Assembly (NCBI GenBank): GCA_958348565.1
Contig: CATVZP010000111.1
Location: forward strand, 1 to 5,396
DNA: 5,396 nt
Reading direction: 5' to 3'
Source of the DNA: an uncultured Collinsella sp.
GTDB taxonomy: Bacteria; Actinomycetota; Coriobacteriia; Coriobacteriales; Coriobacteriaceae
Below, piece after piece: positions 1 through 5,182 of this stretch; position 1 is the stretch's first letter; the number at the start of each line of letters is the position of its first letter. The position numbers were made by a program, and so were the translations under genes. The notes under the pieces were generated by a model, which was not told the origin of the DNA, did no database searches, and was given only the letters and a program-made list of their open reading frames with translations.

Positions 1-161
1 TTCGCGACCTGCGCGTGCTTTCGGACACTACGATGGTCGAGATTTTTGCCAACGGCGGCGAGGCGGCATTTACGAGCCGTACCTATTCGTCGGCGGTACC
101 GGCGTTAGGGCTGCATGCCGAGGGTGCGGCGTCGATGGATTTCTACCGCCTCGCGCATTAA
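1..161 (+). CDS. GH32 family glycosidase, C-terminal end (sucrose-6-phosphate hydrolase / invertase type), partial
   Basis: This is the last 52 codons of a gene that begins upstream of the window. The reading frame starts at position 3 and ends with TAA at 159-161. The peptide contains LRVLSDTTMVEIFANGGEAA and then TSRTYSS. That is the pattern of the C-terminal beta-sandwich of glycoside hydrolase family 32, where a V-E-[IV]-F-x-N-x-G-E strand is followed by a short F-T-S-R segment. GH32 enzymes cleave beta-fructosides; in gut Gram-positives the usual members are cytoplasmic sucrose-6-phosphate hydrolase (ScrB/SacA) and beta-fructosidases. The catalytic N-terminal propeller lies outside the window, so the substrate cannot be decided and no gene symbol is given. 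The gene ends 276 bp before the next one, which appears to have its own promoter, so the two are probably separate transcription units. Confidence 0.82.
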   Translation, partial: RDLRVLSDTTMVEIFANGGEAAFTSRTYSSAVPALGLHAEGAASMDFYRLAH

Positions 162-258
162 CCGTGCGTGGAGCACGATTGGACTTGCTGGTCGGAATGT
201 GTCGCAGTTGCCGCAGCGAACTACCGTTTATCGCGTATAGCGACCGTTTGCGGGATAA

Positions 259-287
259 GTAACACTCATTTATAAACCGTGTAAAAT
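259..287 (+). promoter_or_regulatory. Candidate sigma-70-type promoter upstream of the degV-family gene
   Basis: GTAACA at 259-264 (4 of 6 matches to TTGACA) lies exactly 17 bp before TAAAAT at 282-287 (5 of 6 matches to TATAAT). Transcription would start near 294 and give a leader of about 144 nt containing both hairpins at 309-386. The local AT-richness in an otherwise GC-rich region supports it. It was found by eye only. Confidence 0.45.
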
Positions 288-308
288 CTCAGTTAAGCAC
301 GGAGTTTT

Positions 309-357
309 CCAGGGAGACGCTGTCCTTTGTTGTGTGCAAGGGGCGGCGTCTCTTTGG
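309..357 (+). ncRNA. Structured leader hairpin I: continuous 21-bp stem, 7-nt loop
   Basis: Positions 309-329 pair with 337-357 in a single register with no bulge, closing a TTGTGTG loop at 330-336. Sixteen pairs are Watson-Crick and five are G.U (312-354, 313-353, 321-345, 323-343, 326-340). Every non-Watson-Crick position is a legal wobble in the + strand RNA and would be A.C in the opposite transcript. This suggests selection on a + strand RNA rather than a DNA palindrome. No T-tract follows the stem, so it does not look like a simple terminator. It lies between the candidate promoter and the degV-family start. Its function is unknown to me; a cis-regulatory leader or a small stable RNA are possibilities. 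Confidence 0.6.
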
Positions 358-365
358 CGCTTGGG

Positions 366-386
366 GCCGTTCTGCAGTAGGACGGC
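366..386 (+). ncRNA. Structured leader hairpin II: 8-bp stem, 5-nt loop
   Basis: GCCGTTCT at 366-373 pairs with AGGACGGC at 379-386 around the loop GCAGT. There is one G.U pair (371-381), again a wobble only in the + strand RNA. It sits 8 nt downstream of the 21-bp hairpin and about 50 nt before the degV-family start codon. The two together look like one tandem structured leader. Confidence 0.5.
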
Positions 387-437
387 GGACGTGCGTCACA
401 TATTAAAAAGCCAACGTCGAGATGGGTCGTGATAAGA

Positions 438-1292
438 ATGGGCAAGTACGTAATCGTGGTTGAATCTGGTTCGGATGTGACGCCAGAGCTCTGCGAGCGC
501 TACGGCATCGTGCGCGTGCCTATGCATGTCACGATTGGTGACGAGACCGTCGAGGACGGCTCGATCGATCCGCTCGAGATTTATTCGCGCTGCAACGAGT
601 TTGGCGTTATGCCCAAGACCAGCGGTTGCTCGCCGGCGGATTTTGCTCACGTGTACGACCGCATCCATGCCGAGCAGCCCGACGCGACTATTCTGCATCT
701 CGCGTATTCCGAGGCCACGACCTGTTCGTATCAGTCCTCGAAGATTGCGGCCCAGGGGCGCGACTACGTATTCTCCATGGACACGCGTTTTGTCTCGGTG
801 GGCCAGTCGCTCGTTGTCGTCGAGACCGCTAAGTATATCGAGGCTCATCCCGATGCCACCGTTGACGAGATCTTTGCATTTACGAACTTCGTCATGGACC
901 GCGTGTTGCTGGGCTTTGTTCCTACCGATCTTGCCTTCCTTAAGGCGGGCGGTCGCTTGTCCAACGTCGCGTTCCTAGGCGCCCATCTGCTCAAGATTAA
1001 GCCCTGCATTGAGGTGACGGGCGGCAAGTTCGTGGCGACCAAGAAGCTCCGCGGCTCTATGCTCAAGTGCGCCCGTGCCTTTATCGACCACATGGTTGCG
1101 AAGGGCGAGATTGACTACTCGCACATTGGCCTGGCGTATTCGGTAGGTCTTTCCGAAGAGCTGCGCGATGACATGGAGGTCTATGCACATGACCTGGGCT
1201 TTAAGGATATTACCTGGACTCAGGTTGGCGGCGTCATCTCGAGCCATTGCGGCCCGACCGCCTTCGGTGCGGTGCTCACGCTTAAGGCGTAA
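438..1292 (+). CDS. DegV family protein (FakB-like fatty-acid-binding protein)
   Basis: 284 residues, the usual size for the family. Recognisable DegV signatures run in order. The N-terminal strand is KYVIVVESGSD (residues 3-13, the position of the family's T-D-S-x-x-D). PKTSGCSPADF follows at 59-69, with T61 and S62 in the conserved ligand-binding T-S-x-P-S region. The central LAFLKAGGRLSN is at 166-176, then LLKIKPCIEV at 184-193, and the C-terminal SSHCGPTAFG at 268-277 occupies the family's H-x-G-P-G site. Characterised FakB members hold a fatty acid in the cytosol and present it to the kinase FakA for phosphorylation, feeding phospholipid synthesis; that role here is inferred from the family. 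No FakA partner is in the window. The start is ATG 438, chosen because it puts the first strand at the family-typical N-terminus. GTG 429 is in frame and possible, and neither has a strong Shine-Dalgarno. The segment YSEATTCSYQSSKIA departs from the common S-x-x-L-S-G-T-Y pattern. Confidence 0.9.
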   Translation: MGKYVIVVESGSDVTPELCERYGIVRVPMHVTIGDETVEDGSIDPLEIYSRCNEFGVMPKTSGCSPADFAHVYDRIHAEQPDATILHLAYSEATTCSYQSSKIAAQGRDYVFSMDTRFVSVGQSLVVVETAKYIEAHPDATVDEIFAFTNFVMDRVLLGFVPTDLAFLKAGGRLSNVAFLGAHLLKIKPCIEVTGGKFVATKKLRGSMLKCARAFIDHMVAKGEIDYSHIGLAYSVGLSEELRDDMEVYAHDLGFKDITWTQVGGVISSHCGPTAFGAVLTLKA

Positions 1293-1323
1293 GGTCTGGC
1301 GTCTATCGAATTCTATTGCCACG

Positions 1324-1360
1324 GCGGCGGGCGGGTTGCGATAACCCTCCCGCCGCTCTT
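1324..1360 (+). terminator. Probable intrinsic terminator of the degV-family gene
   Basis: A GC-rich hairpin begins 31 nt after the stop codon. Positions 1324-1337 pair with 1343-1356 around the 5-nt loop GCGAT, with 13 Watson-Crick pairs and one internal mismatch (C1332/T1348). TCTT follows at 1357-1360. The U-tract is short, but the stem is strong and the position between two separately promoted genes fits. Confidence 0.6.
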
Positions 1361-1423
1361 GCGTGGGGCCAAATAGAACAACCCAATTGACCGCTAAACC
1401 GTTTCGCCATCATGCGTATGGGC

Positions 1424-1429
1424 TAGAAT
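1424..1429 (+). promoter_or_regulatory. Candidate -10 element (TAGAAT) for the pfl-activase gene
   Basis: TAGAAT at 1424-1429 is a 5-of-6 match to TATAAT. It sits 51 nt before the chosen start codon and downstream of the preceding gene's terminator. No good -35 hexamer is found 16-18 bp upstream; TTGACC at 1387-1392 is too far away. Low confidence for that reason. Confidence 0.35.
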
Positions 1430-1479
1430 GGCTCTGGCATTTTAATTGGCAAAAACCAAAGAGAGGCAAGGTAGCGGGA

Positions 1480-2298
1480 ATGGCTGAGATGACGCTTGAG
1501 GGTGTGGACGCTCATCCCGAGGACTCTGCGTATGCCCTGGGTCGCGTGCATTCAATTGAGACGATGGGAACGGTCGATGGTCCCGGCATTCGCTTTGTGG
1601 TATTTGTCCAGGGTTGCCCCATGCGCTGCGCGTATTGTCACAATCCCGATACCTGGTCTGTTAACGGCGGCACGATGGTGACCGTCGAGCACCTCATGGA
1701 CGAGTTCCAGAGTAACCATGAGTTTTACCGCAGCGGTGGCATTACGGTTTCGGGTGGCGAGCCGCTCCTGCAGCCCGAGTTTTTGGCCGATCTGTTCCGC
1801 GCCATGCACAATAACCCCGATGGTCGCGTGCATACCTGCTTGGATAGCTGCGGATATGCGTTTGATCCCAACCATCCCGAGAAGTTCGATGCCGTTCTCA
1901 ACGAGACCGACATGGTGCTGCTCGACATTAAGCATGCCGATCCGGTTGAGCATAAAAAGCTGACCGGATGCGATCCTGCGCGTATCCTGGCGTTTGGCGA
2001 TGAGCTTGCCCGTCGCAAGATTAAGGTCGTTATCCGTCACGTGGTGGTGCCGGGCATTACCGACACGGTGGAGGAGTGCGAGGCACTCGGTCGCCTGATT
2101 GCCCCGTGGCATAACGTGGTGGGCTTGGAGATGCTGCCGTATCACACGATGGGCGTCGTTAAGTACGAGCAACTGGGCATTCCCTATAAGCTCGACGGCG
2201 TGCCCCAGATGGATACCGCGCGCATGCCCGAGCTGCGCAATGCCGTTATGACCGGCATGAAAAAGCGCCGCGCGGAGCTAAAAAACGCCATCGGCTAG
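1480..2298 (+). CDS. pflA: Pyruvate formate-lyase-activating enzyme (radical SAM glycyl-radical activase)
   Basis: 272 residues. The enzyme reductively cleaves S-adenosylmethionine with a [4Fe-4S] cluster to place a glycyl radical on pyruvate formate-lyase, enabling anaerobic conversion of pyruvate to formate and acetyl-CoA. Visible evidence: GRVHSIETMGTVDGPGIRF at 21-39 and the radical SAM triad CPMRCAYC with C46, C50 and C53 binding the cluster. These are followed by the HNPDTW typical of PflA, SGGEPLL at 91-97 (SAM-binding GGE), LLDIKH at 147-152 (conserved D-x-K), VVVPG in the second half, and LPYHTMG near the C-terminus. It aligns along its length with the E. coli enzyme (246 aa) but has about 20 extra residues at the N-terminus. 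The start is ATG 1480, with AAGG at 1468-1471 upstream; an in-frame GTG at 1363 would add 39 unlike residues and overlap the promoter region. No pyruvate formate-lyase gene is adjacent, so the partner must be elsewhere. Another glycyl-radical enzyme as partner cannot be excluded. Confidence 0.93.
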   Translation: MAEMTLEGVDAHPEDSAYALGRVHSIETMGTVDGPGIRFVVFVQGCPMRCAYCHNPDTWSVNGGTMVTVEHLMDEFQSNHEFYRSGGITVSGGEPLLQPEFLADLFRAMHNNPDGRVHTCLDSCGYAFDPNHPEKFDAVLNETDMVLLDIKHADPVEHKKLTGCDPARILAFGDELARRKIKVVIRHVVVPGITDTVEECEALGRLIAPWHNVVGLEMLPYHTMGVVKYEQLGIPYKLDGVPQMDTARMPELRNAVMTGMKKRRAELKNAIG

Positions 2299-2313
2299 CA
2301 AGTCATTTTCGCT

Positions 2314-2355
2314 CCCCAAAGGCACTCATTGGGGACAGACTTAAATGAGTGCCCC
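2314..2355. repeat. REP-like intergenic element with GGGGACAGAC core and nested inverted repeats
   Basis: GGCACTCATT at 2321-2330 is perfectly complementary to AATGAGTGCC at 2344-2353, with a 13-nt loop beginning GGGGACAGAC. Two competing pairings overlap it: CCCCAA (2314-2319) with TTGGGG (2329-2334), and GGGG (2331-2334) with CCCC (2352-2355). The GGGGACAGAC core resembles sequences I recall flanking REP-associated tyrosine transposase (RAYT, IS200-like) genes in other bacteria. That family assignment is from memory and unverified. It starts 15 nt after the pfl-activase stop codon, a typical position for such elements. No transposase gene is in the window. Confidence 0.5.
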
Positions 2356-2389
2356 TGGACACCAAACTGATTGCCAAAGAGCCCCGTCA

Positions 2390-2456
2390 AGTTGCGGTGG
2401 AATAGTTCTTGTTTTTCGGCTTATGCCGCCCAAACAGGAACTATTTCACCGCAACT
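2390..2456 (+). repeat. 67-nt inverted repeat: 25-bp stem with inner 4-bp hairpin
   Basis: Positions 2390-2414 pair with 2432-2456 without a bulge. There are 23 Watson-Crick pairs and two G.U pairs (2400-2446, 2409-2437), both legal only in the + strand RNA. Inside, CGGC (2417-2420) and GCCG (2425-2428) form a second short stem with the tetraloop TTAT, flanked by TT and CCC. GCGTTTT follows the outer stem, so some termination activity for the pfl-activase transcript is possible. The length and perfection are nevertheless well beyond an ordinary terminator. It is more likely a dispersed palindromic element or a processed structured RNA. It contains no open reading frame of note. Confidence 0.7.
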
Positions 2457-2549
2457 GCGTTTTGGGTAGAGATGCGCAACATAACCGGTGAATTTGCATA
2501 GAAACGCTTGTGGTTTCTTTAAAGACACCTTAAACGCCGCTGAATATCT

Positions 2550-2577
2550 TTGGAAAGAAATGCCTGCTCGGTATTAT
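2550..2577 (+). promoter_or_regulatory. Candidate promoter for the serine hydrolase gene
   Basis: TTGGAA at 2550-2555 (4 of 6 matches to TTGACA) is separated by 16 bp from TATTAT at 2572-2577 (5 of 6 matches to TATAAT). The predicted start near 2584 would give a leader of about 31 nt containing the ribosome-binding site. Confidence 0.45.
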
Positions 2578-2604
2578 GCTGCTCGTATATAAACGGTAGC
2601 AGTC

Positions 2605-2610
2605 AGGAGA
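2605..2610 (+). promoter_or_regulatory. Ribosome-binding site AGGAGA deciding a GTG start
   Basis: AGGAGA lies 4 nt before GTG 2615. The spacing is slightly short, but it is the only good Shine-Dalgarno in front of this reading frame. It supports GTG rather than the internal ATG (codon 43), which would fall inside the membrane segment. Confidence 0.55.
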
Positions 2611-2614
2611 CCAC

Positions 2615-3733
2615 GTGCGAAACAACGCATCGCGGGACGAGTATGTGCCGCAGCATGGCAGCAGATATGAGACGAAGGGCACGCCTTCGCGTGGCCTCGC
2701 TGACGTTCACATCCGCGTGACGAAGATTGCCGCCGTTGGGATGCTAACGTTGGCGGTTATTATCCTCGGAATTACCGCCAAAACCTACGCGTCGGAGCGA
2801 ATGGCACACTCAGATGCGTCAACGGTGCAGACGCAAAACAAAAAGGTCTCTGAATCTAAAGCCACCGCAAGTCAAACCCTGTCGACAGCGAGCCTTAAGA
2901 CGAGGCTTTCGAAGGCGGACTTTAACGATATTCCCTCAGGCGATACCGTGCAGACCTTCTCATTGGTTGATGACCAGATCCCCGCCCTGGAGGATGAGAG
3001 CCTCGCCGCACTCCAAGATGCCCTTGATCAGGCCCAGGAATTGGGCGATGTGGGCGTGGTGTTTTACGATTTGTCGAGCGGCAAGGGCGTGACGTATAAC
3101 GCCGATGTCGAGGTTTACGGCGCGAGTAGCTACAAGGCACTCTATGCGTTGTACATCTGCGAATCTCTGGTCGAGACGGGCCAGGTCTCACTCGATGATT
3201 CCCTTGGCACCTATGGTGGCTATAACATGGGCTGGCAGACGGTGCGCGACCTAATCGAGGCCGCGGTCGTTAATTCGGATAACGACTCGTTTATCGCGTT
3301 GCGCGCGGCGTTTGACCGTGTCGGTTACGAGGATTGGATTGCCGCGCTCGGCGTCGAAGACGAGGTCGCGCTCGATCCAATGAGCGATTTCCCAACCTAC
3401 TGCGCGCGTACCTCGGCCAAGTTGTGGCGCGAGATGAGCGAGTATTTGAGCTGTGGCAGTGAGGCCTCCCAGTGGTTATTTGAACTGCTGTCATCAACAT
3501 CGTGCTCATTTATCCGTGATGGGATTGCTGACGAGCAGGTTTTGGTGCGCAACAAGGCAGGCTGGATTAGCGAGGATGGTTGCTATTCGACATGCGATGC
3601 GGGCCTTATCGACATCGATGGCCGTACCTATGCCATGAGCATCATGACATCGATGCCGTGGAGCGACCGCTCGAGCGAGGTTACGGCTGCGATTGCTAAG
3701 GCGTTCTTTGATATGCGAGCTGCGCTGGCCTAG
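2615..3733 (+). CDS. Membrane-anchored serine hydrolase, class A beta-lactamase-like fold
   Basis: 372 residues. A basic N-terminal stretch (1-37) precedes one hydrophobic segment (about 38-54, IAAVGMLTLAVIILGIT). It acts either as an uncleaved anchor or as a signal peptide with possible cleavage after TYA (59). A low-complexity Ser/Thr/Lys linker (60-115) leads to the extracellular catalytic domain (about 125-372). Active-site motifs of the beta-lactamase/penicillin-binding superfamily are in order: SSYK at 171-174 (S171 nucleophile, K174), SDN at 221-223, and KAG at 314-316 in place of the usual KTG. I find no E-x-x-L-N omega-loop motif between SDN and KAG, so the deacylating glutamate of true class A beta-lactamases appears to be missing. 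The domain has six cysteines (182, 263, 280, 297, 323, 327), compatible with disulfides outside the cell. The likely role is a cell-surface serine hydrolase or peptidoglycan-related enzyme; drug resistance is not supported. The substrate is unknown. Confidence 0.85.
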   Translation: MRNNASRDEYVPQHGSRYETKGTPSRGLADVHIRVTKIAAVGMLTLAVIILGITAKTYASERMAHSDASTVQTQNKKVSESKATASQTLSTASLKTRLSKADFNDIPSGDTVQTFSLVDDQIPALEDESLAALQDALDQAQELGDVGVVFYDLSSGKGVTYNADVEVYGASSYKALYALYICESLVETGQVSLDDSLGTYGGYNMGWQTVRDLIEAAVVNSDNDSFIALRAAFDRVGYEDWIAALGVEDEVALDPMSDFPTYCARTSAKLWREMSEYLSCGSEASQWLFELLSSTSCSFIRDGIADEQVLVRNKAGWISEDGCYSTCDAGLIDIDGRTYAMSIMTSMPWSDRSSEVTAAIAKAFFDMRAALA

Positions 3734-3742
3734 CGTGTTCGT

Positions 3743-3773
3743 TTGGCGTTGGCAAACAAAATGCTGGTACCAT
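3743..3773 (+). promoter_or_regulatory. Candidate extended -10 promoter for the MTA/SAH nucleosidase gene
   Basis: TGGTACCAT at 3765-3773 fits the extended -10 form TG-n-TANNAT, with hexamer TACCAT at 3768-3773. TTGGCG at 3743-3748 is a possible -35 at a long 19-bp spacing. It lies in the 78-bp gap before the nucleosidase gene. TGGTACCA is also a perfect 8-bp palindrome, so an operator reading is possible. Confidence 0.35.
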
Positions 3774-3801
3774 ACCGTGGTTGAGAATTTCGTATAGGTT
3801 T

Positions 3802-3807
3802 GGGGAA
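3802..3807 (+). promoter_or_regulatory. Ribosome-binding site GGGGAA deciding the ATG 3812 start
   Basis: GGGGAA ends 4 nt before ATG 3812. The alternative in-frame TTG at 3800 would overlap this site and add four residues absent from the family, so ATG 3812 is preferred. Confidence 0.5.
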
Positions 3808-3811
3808 TGGC

Positions 3812-4552
3812 ATGGCTACCATCGCGATTATCGGTGCACTCGAAAAAGAGATCATGCAGATTAAGGAAGAGTTGAGCGACGTTTGCGAGGCACAGGAGGC
3901 GGGCTTGAACGTTGTGACCGGCGGGCTCGATGGCCTGTCGATTGTCGCCACGACGGCGGGTATGGGCACGGTAAACGCTGCCGCCGCAACACAGCACCTC
4001 ATTAGCAAGTATGCTCCACAGGCAGTTGTGCTTTCGGGTATCGCGGGCGGTTTGAACCCCAAGCTCCATATCGACGACGTGGTCATCGGCAAATGCCTGC
4101 GCTATCTGGATACCGATACCGCGCTTATCGCCGAGTCTGCACCGGGGCTCGAGGAGTTTGGCTCGACGCCTGCGCTGGTCGATATTGCTGCCGATGTGCT
4201 TGCTGAGCGTGGGTTTGTTGATGCTTCGACAAATGCAGCCGCTTCGAACGAGGGCGCAAAGCAGTTCTTGGTCGGCACGATTGCCACGGGTAACCGCTTT
4301 GTGACGGGCGCCGCCATGCGCAACGACGCTATCGAGGCGACGCATGCCGATTGTGTCGGCATGGAGGGCGCGGCAATTGCCCATGTCGCAACCAAAAATG
4401 GTGTCGATTGCCTGGTGCTGCGCGCTATCAGCGATAATTGTGACGAGGCGTACGATGCGATTTGCGACCGCGAGTTCGACCTGTTCGAGTATGCCCGCAC
4501 CGCGAGTGGCATTACGCTCGATATCGTTCGCCGTATCGCTGCTATCTATTAG
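3812..4552 (+). CDS. mtnN: 5'-methylthioadenosine / S-adenosylhomocysteine nucleosidase
   Basis: 246 residues, close to the E. coli enzyme (232). It hydrolyses the N-glycosidic bond of methylthioadenosine, S-adenosylhomocysteine and 5'-deoxyadenosine to release adenine. This clears inhibitory by-products of SAM chemistry and supports methionine salvage. Visible evidence: TIAIIGALEKEI at the N-terminus, with E13 at the position of E. coli catalytic E12. LSGIAGGLNP at 74-83 is the phosphorylase-fold glycine loop. VGMEGAAIAHV at 182-192 carries E185 at the position of the ribose-binding E174, and RAISDNCDE at 204-212 has D208 at the position of catalytic D197. E. coli E172 is replaced by glycine (G183). 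The order and spacing of these residues support a working enzyme of the MTAN branch of the PNP/UDP phosphorylase superfamily. It ends 39 bp before engB, with which it is probably co-transcribed. A distant nucleosidase specificity cannot be excluded, but the call is strong. Confidence 0.92.
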   Translation: MATIAIIGALEKEIMQIKEELSDVCEAQEAGLNVVTGGLDGLSIVATTAGMGTVNAAAATQHLISKYAPQAVVLSGIAGGLNPKLHIDDVVIGKCLRYLDTDTALIAESAPGLEEFGSTPALVDIAADVLAERGFVDASTNAAASNEGAKQFLVGTIATGNRFVTGAAMRNDAIEATHADCVGMEGAAIAHVATKNGVDCLVLRAISDNCDEAYDAICDREFDLFEYARTASGITLDIVRRIAAIY

Positions 4553-4580
4553 CGCGCTTTTTTTGTAAGAACCTACGACC

Positions 4581-4586
4581 AAGGAG
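4581..4586 (+). promoter_or_regulatory. Ribosome-binding site AAGGAG for engB
   Basis: AAGGAG is followed after 5 nt by ATG 4592. This fixes the start at 4592 and excludes the in-frame GTG at 4586, whose first base is part of the Shine-Dalgarno itself. Confidence 0.8.
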
Positions 4587-4591
4587 TGTCC

Positions 4592-5182
4592 ATGGCCGAT
4601 TCCATTAACTACCAGCTTGCCAAGTTCGTTGCCAGCTATGGCAAGGTTTCGCAGATTCCCGAGTCCACCTGCCCCGAGGTGAGCTTCGTCGGCCGCTCCA
4701 ACGTGGGCAAGTCGTCGATCATGAACAAGCTCTTTGGCCGCAAGAATCTGGTCAAGGTTTCGAGCACGCCGGGCAAGACGAGCAACATCAACTTCTTTGA
4801 GGCTGACGACGTGCACTTCGTCGACCTGCCGGGCTACGGTTTCGCCCGCCGTTCCAAGGCCGAGCGTGACCGCTGGGCCGAGCTCATCGGTGACTTCTTC
4901 GACTCCGAGCGCAGCTTTAACCTGGTTGTATCGCTGGTGGACATTCGCCACGACCCGAGCAAGCTCGACCATGACATGATCGACTACCTGCAGGGCAACG
5001 AGTTCAACTTTATCGTCTGCCTCACCAAGGCCGACAAGCTCAGCCGCACCCAACAGGCCCGCCAGGCAGCAGCCATCAAAAAGCAGCTCAACGTCCCGGC
5101 CGAGAACGTGATCATCACAAGCTCTCAGACTGGCACCGGCATCGACGAACTCAAGCGCCGCATCGCCGAGGCCTGCCTCTAA
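4592..5182 (+). CDS. engB: Ribosome biogenesis GTP-binding protein YsxC/EngB
   Basis: 196 residues, the normal length for this TRAFAC-class GTPase. It acts in the cytosol in late assembly of the large ribosomal subunit and is essential in several bacteria (family knowledge). The G motifs are complete and ordered: G1 GRSNVGKS at 34-41 (P-loop), G2 threonine T63 within STPGKTSNINFF, G3 DLPGYGFA at 78-85 (the family's D-L-P-G-Y-G-[FY]-A), G4 TKAD at 145-148 (guanine recognition), and G5 TSS at 176-178. The N-terminal SFVGRSNVGKSS context is diagnostic of EngB rather than Era or Der. The start ATG 4592 has a strong Shine-Dalgarno. The gene ends with tandem stops (TAA TAA). Its codons end in C more consistently than those of the upstream genes, consistent with higher expression. 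It follows mtnN after 39 bp with no clear terminator or separate promoter, so co-transcription is likely. Confidence 0.96.
   Translation: MADSINYQLAKFVASYGKVSQIPESTCPEVSFVGRSNVGKSSIMNKLFGRKNLVKVSSTPGKTSNINFFEADDVHFVDLPGYGFARRSKAERDRWAELIGDFFDSERSFNLVVSLVDIRHDPSKLDHDMIDYLQGNEFNFIVCLTKADKLSRTQQARQAAAIKKQLNVPAENVIITSSQTGTGIDELKRRIAEACL

Noticed and set aside
163..177. CGTGC/GCACG hairpin just after the GH32 stop as a terminator
   Set aside because: The stem is only 5 bp and no T-tract follows, so it is too weak to annotate.
221..231. 11-mer CTACCGTTTAT here matching its reverse complement at 2589-2599 upstream of the serine hydrolase
   Set aside because: A few inverted 11-mer matches are expected by chance in a window this long. 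The positions relative to promoters differ, so a shared operator is not supported.
1363..1479. Upstream GTG extension of pflA by 39 codons
   Set aside because: The added residues do not resemble the family, and the stretch contains the candidate -10. ATG 1480 has a better-placed AAGG and a family-like N-terminus.
1552..2172. 206-codon minus-strand open frame inside pflA
   Set aside because: Shadow of the radical SAM gene; the composition looks like reverse-complemented coding sequence, and it has no recognisable motif.
2615..3733. Calling the serine hydrolase an antibiotic-resistance beta-lactamase
   Set aside because: No omega-loop glutamate motif is visible and KTG is replaced by KAG; only the fold and the S-x-x-K and SDN motifs are supported.
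3741..3757. GTTTG/CAAAC hairpin after the serine hydrolase gene as a terminator
   Set aside because: It has a 5-bp AT-containing stem followed by AAAATG rather than T residues, and it overlaps the candidate -35 region.
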